NCBI GenBank assembly: GCA_045544655.1
Contig: JAZPZL010000006.1
Coordinates: forward strand, 1 to 6,138
From: RGIG5579 sp045544655
Lineage (GTDB): Bacteria > Bacillota > Clostridia > Oscillospirales > SIG627
Direction: 5' to 3'
Length of the DNA: 6,138 nucleotides
The notes under the pieces are model-generated. The model ran no database searches and was not told the DNA's origin. It saw nothing but the letters and a program-made list of their open reading frames with translations. Positions 4,222 through 6,138 of this stretch are shown here, one piece after another. Made by a program: the position numbers and the translations under genes. Positions within the stretch are counted from its first letter, which is position 1, and each line of letters begins with the position of its first letter.

Positions 4222-4692
4222 ATGAATCAAAACGATTTTCTTATGGAAGAAGTACCGTGTACTTTTGGCGGGACCAAGCTGGTGCTGAAAAAATATCTGG
4301 GAAGTGATCCCAAGGTATCCGTTCCCGCAGGCGTTGCGGAGATCGGAATGGGTGCCTTTTCCGACAATCTTGCCGTGGTGGAGGTAGAGCTTCCCGAAAG
4401 CGTCAGCGTCATTGCGGAATGTGCCTTCGCCGGCTGCAAAAGCCTGCGTGCGATCAACGTTCCCGAGGGGATCGGAGTCATTGCAGGCTCCGCCTTTGCC
4501 GATTGCGAAAGCCTGAAGTACCTCCGTATGCCGGGCCATGAAAACATCCACGTGGAACGAACCGCCTTCTTCGGCTGTACCCTCCTGGAGGAAGCGTGGA
4601 AAAAATACGGTCTTTGCCCTGTGTGCGGCTGTCAGCTGACCCGCCGCCTCTTCCAAAAGGTCTGCCGCCGTTGCCACACCGTAATCAAATAA
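4222..4692 (+). CDS. BspA-type LRR_5 protein with C-terminal zinc ribbon (156 aa)
   Basis: ATG 4222 has AGGAG 6 nt upstream and a strong promoter at 4162-4190. Residues about 31-127 hold four tandem units of about 23 residues (near 33, 57, 80 and 103), each of the form (V/L/M)P-x-(G/S)V-x-x-I-x-x-x-AF-x-x-C-x-x-L-x-x-(I/L): the LRR_5 (Treponema pallidum/BspA-type) leucine-rich repeat, a curved protein-binding solenoid. A short linker then leads to a zinc ribbon made of CPVC (C132, C135) and CRRC (C148, C151), with C137 and H152 as further possible ligands. There is no signal peptide, membrane segment or sorting motif, so the protein is predicted cytoplasmic, unlike the better-known secreted BspA relatives. 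Partner and function are unknown; the family suggests protein-protein contact. It is divergent from the hydrolase gene. Confidence 0.85.
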   Translation: MNQNDFLMEEVPCTFGGTKLVLKKYLGSDPKVSVPAGVAEIGMGAFSDNLAVVEVELPESVSVIAECAFAGCKSLRAINVPEGIGVIAGSAFADCESLKYLRMPGHENIHVERTAFFGCTLLEEAWKKYGLCPVCGCQLTRRLFQKVCRRCHTVIK

Positions 4693-4700
4693 ATCAAATA

Positions 4701-4716
4701 AAAGGAAAAAACCTTT
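4701..4716 (+). terminator. Weak hairpin after the LRR gene
   Basis: AAAGG-AAAAAA-CCTTT lies 8 nt after the stop codon, preceded by a direct repeat AATCAAATA (4683-4691 and 4692-4700). The stem has only 5 bp and no T run follows on the plus strand, so it is at best a poor terminator. Plus-strand transcripts may instead end in the larger hairpin at 4726-4755. Confidence 0.25.
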
Positions 4717-4717
4717 C

Positions 4718-4755
4718 AAAAAAGAGGAGCGATGGCGAAAGTTCGCCGTCGCTCC
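4718..4755 (-). terminator. Terminator of the surface-protein gene
   Basis: The arms 4726-4739 and 4742-4755 are complementary over 14 bp (GGAGCG...CGCTCC, one G-T wobble), with the innermost pairs opened by the tight AG centre. Read on the minus strand the stem is followed by TCTTTTTT at 4725-4718, a classic intrinsic terminator, 8 bp beyond the stop codon at 4764. On the plus strand there is no T tract, so it is chiefly for the minus-strand gene. Confidence 0.85.
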
Positions 4756-4763
4756 TTGATGCT

Positions 4764-6138
4764 TTAATTGACTATGAAATAGTATTCCGCTTCCGCAACC
4801 TTGATCAATCCCAGCTCTGCAGACAGATGCAGACAGTAACTGCCGGCATTGTTACCTGCAAGAGGAATTGAAACCTCTTGCGTGCCGCTTTCAGTGGTGA
4901 AAGCGATTTCACGGGTAACCGCCGTACTGCTGTATTCGCCGCTTTTGGTCTTGACCATCAACACGACCTCCAGATCGTGATTGCTCGGCAGATCCTTCCA
5001 GGATACGGTAGCGGTAACCGTATCATTCAACGCATACAGTTTTTCATCTCCCGTGATCTTCAATGATACGGAGCTATGCCCTTCCCCTTGGACGTTCACA
5101 TCCAAAGCAGCGGAAGGTTCGACGTTCATCGGCGAATGCTCCGCCACGGATCTTGCAACGATCCAGTCGACCTTGAACAAATACGTTTCGGAAGCTTCGC
5201 CCAGCAGATCCGATATCAGGGATAGATAAATCGTTCCCTCAGCTTGATCCGGCATGGAATACAGGAAATTACCCGCGCAGTTCGGGTATACGACGGTGGT
5301 TGCATTCCCGCAAACGATGGACAGCCGCGCATCCTCGGGAAGCGCAGTTTTCGGCTTGAATACGAGAGCGTCCTCACGTCCGTCCCAGATGGATGCGGCG
5401 CCGACGGAAGTCGTGTGGGAAAAAGCGATCTTTCCGTTTTCCGCTCCGGGAGTCAATGTGTAATTGCTTACGTTCTTTAACGCGGCAGTTTCGTCACGCG
5501 CTGCGGCACTTGCTTTGGAACCCGTCTTCGGCTCTGCGGACAGTGCCGTTGTAACGGTATCGCCCACCATTTTGCTTACCGCCTGAGAAAAATCAATGAT
5601 GAACTGCAGCTCCATATTGCCGTCGGTCACTTGGAAGGATGCGTCCGTGCCGTGATCTCCCATACGGACAAAGGAAGTCAAAAGCAGCTCCTGCGCGTTT
5701 TCTGCGCCGATCTCGGTCCAATAATAGCCACCGCGGGACCGATCCTGCAAAATAATGGTAGTACCCACGGGAAGAGAAGAGGTAAAGCAGAGCTTCAGCG
5801 CTTCATATTCAGCCGTGCTGTAGTTTTCCACCGCAAAAAACACCGTATAGGCAGAATCGCGGCTGATGGTTGCCGAATTCGTGGACATTCGTCCGAACAC
5901 CTGCTTTTCCCCGATCCTTGACTGAATCTCAAGTCCTTTCAGGGCGGCAGGAAGGGTAAGGATCACCTTACTGTTTGCCGGAATATGATTGATAAAATAA
6001 CTCTCGGCAAAAGCGTCCGGGGGAGTCAGCATCGCCTGATCGTCATTCTCCGCATTTTCCGTGCTGACTGTGGCTTTATAATCCTTGGGGAAGAAATAGC
6101 CGTCCTTTGCGGCGATCTCGATTTCAATACCGTTGACC
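4764..6138 (-). CDS. Large beta-sandwich surface-type protein, C-terminal 457 residues (5' end outside window)
   Basis: The frame is open from the window edge (first full codon GTC at 6137-6135, reading VNGIEIEIAAKDGYFF) to TAA 4766-4764. The in-frame ATG at 6032 is internal: 35 codons upstream continue the same coding pattern and no ribosome site precedes it. The visible protein is rich in Ser, Thr, Ala and Val in alternating beta patterns with few cysteines. Numbering from the first visible residue, about 50-190 is one module (TTIILQDRSRGGYYW near 126-140, FVRMGDHGTDASF and LQFIIDFSQ after it). About 215-330 is a second (LYSMPDQAEGTIYLSL). From 353 an Ig-like closing domain runs to the end (ALNDTVTATVSWKDLP; SYCLHLSAEL). 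There is no LPXTG motif, SLH domain or C-terminal helix, so any anchor must be N-terminal. Export is inferred from the composition only. It could be a repeat-bearing adhesin-like protein; no catalytic motif is seen. Confidence 0.65.
   Translation of the reverse strand, partial: VNGIEIEIAAKDGYFFPKDYKATVSTENAENDDQAMLTPPDAFAESYFINHIPANSKVILTLPAALKGLEIQSRIGEKQVFGRMSTNSATISRDSAYTVFFAVENYSTAEYEALKLCFTSSLPVGTTIILQDRSRGGYYWTEIGAENAQELLLTSFVRMGDHGTDASFQVTDGNMELQFIIDFSQAVSKMVGDTVTTALSAEPKTGSKASAAARDETAALKNVSNYTLTPGAENGKIAFSHTTSVGAASIWDGREDALVFKPKTALPEDARLSIVCGNATTVVYPNCAGNFLYSMPDQAEGTIYLSLISDLLGEASETYLFKVDWIVARSVAEHSPMNVEPSAALDVNVQGEGHSSVSLKITGDEKLYALNDTVTATVSWKDLPSNHDLEVVLMVKTKSGEYSSTAVTREIAFTTESGTQEVSIPLAGNNAGSYCLHLSAELGLIKVAEAEYYFIVN

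Noticed and set aside
3994..4719. Minus-strand 241-codon open frame across the LRR gene and both promoters
   Set aside because: It runs through the divergent promoter region and antisense to a well-supported LRR_5/zinc-ribbon gene, and its sequence shows mirrored repeats only.
1..6138. CRISPR array, tRNA or rRNA genes
   Set aside because: No regularly spaced repeats of CRISPR size, no cloverleaf with a T-loop GTTCRA pattern and no rRNA-like stretch were seen on either strand. The repeats present are short boxes, hairpins or coding repeats.

Overview
The window looks like chromosomal DNA of a low-to-moderate GC member of the Clostridia (Bacillota), probably an uncultured gut or animal-associated lineage. 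This is an inference from AGGAG-type ribosome binding sites, sigma-A-like promoters (TTGACA/TATAAT with 16-17 bp spacers), U-tract terminators, lipobox lipoproteins, a BspA-type leucine-rich repeat protein and use of TGA as stop. No single marker gene fixes the species.

The left part (about 1-1290) is visibly AT-rich (22 G/C of 60 bases at 901-960). It holds two consecutive lipoprotein genes on the minus strand: one cut by the window edge at 1-99, and one at 138-694 whose signal peptide is split by a one-base deficit in an A tract. They are divergent from a small XRE-type repressor gene (806-1051). The shared 112-bp control region carries an extended -10 promoter, a repeated 18-bp box and a palindrome over the repressor's ribosome binding site. 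Together these look like a small self-regulated accessory module.

A 490-bp stretch without a clear gene (about 1052-1542) follows. It contains a terminator, two further hairpins, a helically phased GATT repeat, a possible truncated 5' gene end on the minus strand at 1271-1318 and another imperfect hairpin. Base composition changes within it, so it may be the edge of an acquired segment.

The right part is richer in G+C (37 of 60 at 2161-2220). It starts with a small three-helix membrane protein gene (1543-1933, plus strand) broken by one extra C, ending at a bidirectional terminator shared with the convergent 709-residue glycoside-hydrolase-like gene (4093-1964, minus strand). That gene and a short LRR_5/zinc-ribbon protein gene (4222-4692, plus strand) are transcribed from back-to-back promoters. 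Last, convergent with the LRR gene, comes the 3' part of a large beta-sandwich, probably extracellular, protein gene (6138-4764, minus strand, 5' end outside the window).

Functionally the window combines envelope proteins (lipoproteins, membrane protein, surface-like protein) with an intracellular sugar-processing candidate. No complete named pathway is present, and I did not find a self-evident new multi-gene defence or metabolic system. The most checkable oddities are the two single-base frame breaks, the repeat-bearing divergent operator, the signal-peptide-less hydrolase-like protein and the LRR_5/zinc-ribbon fusion.
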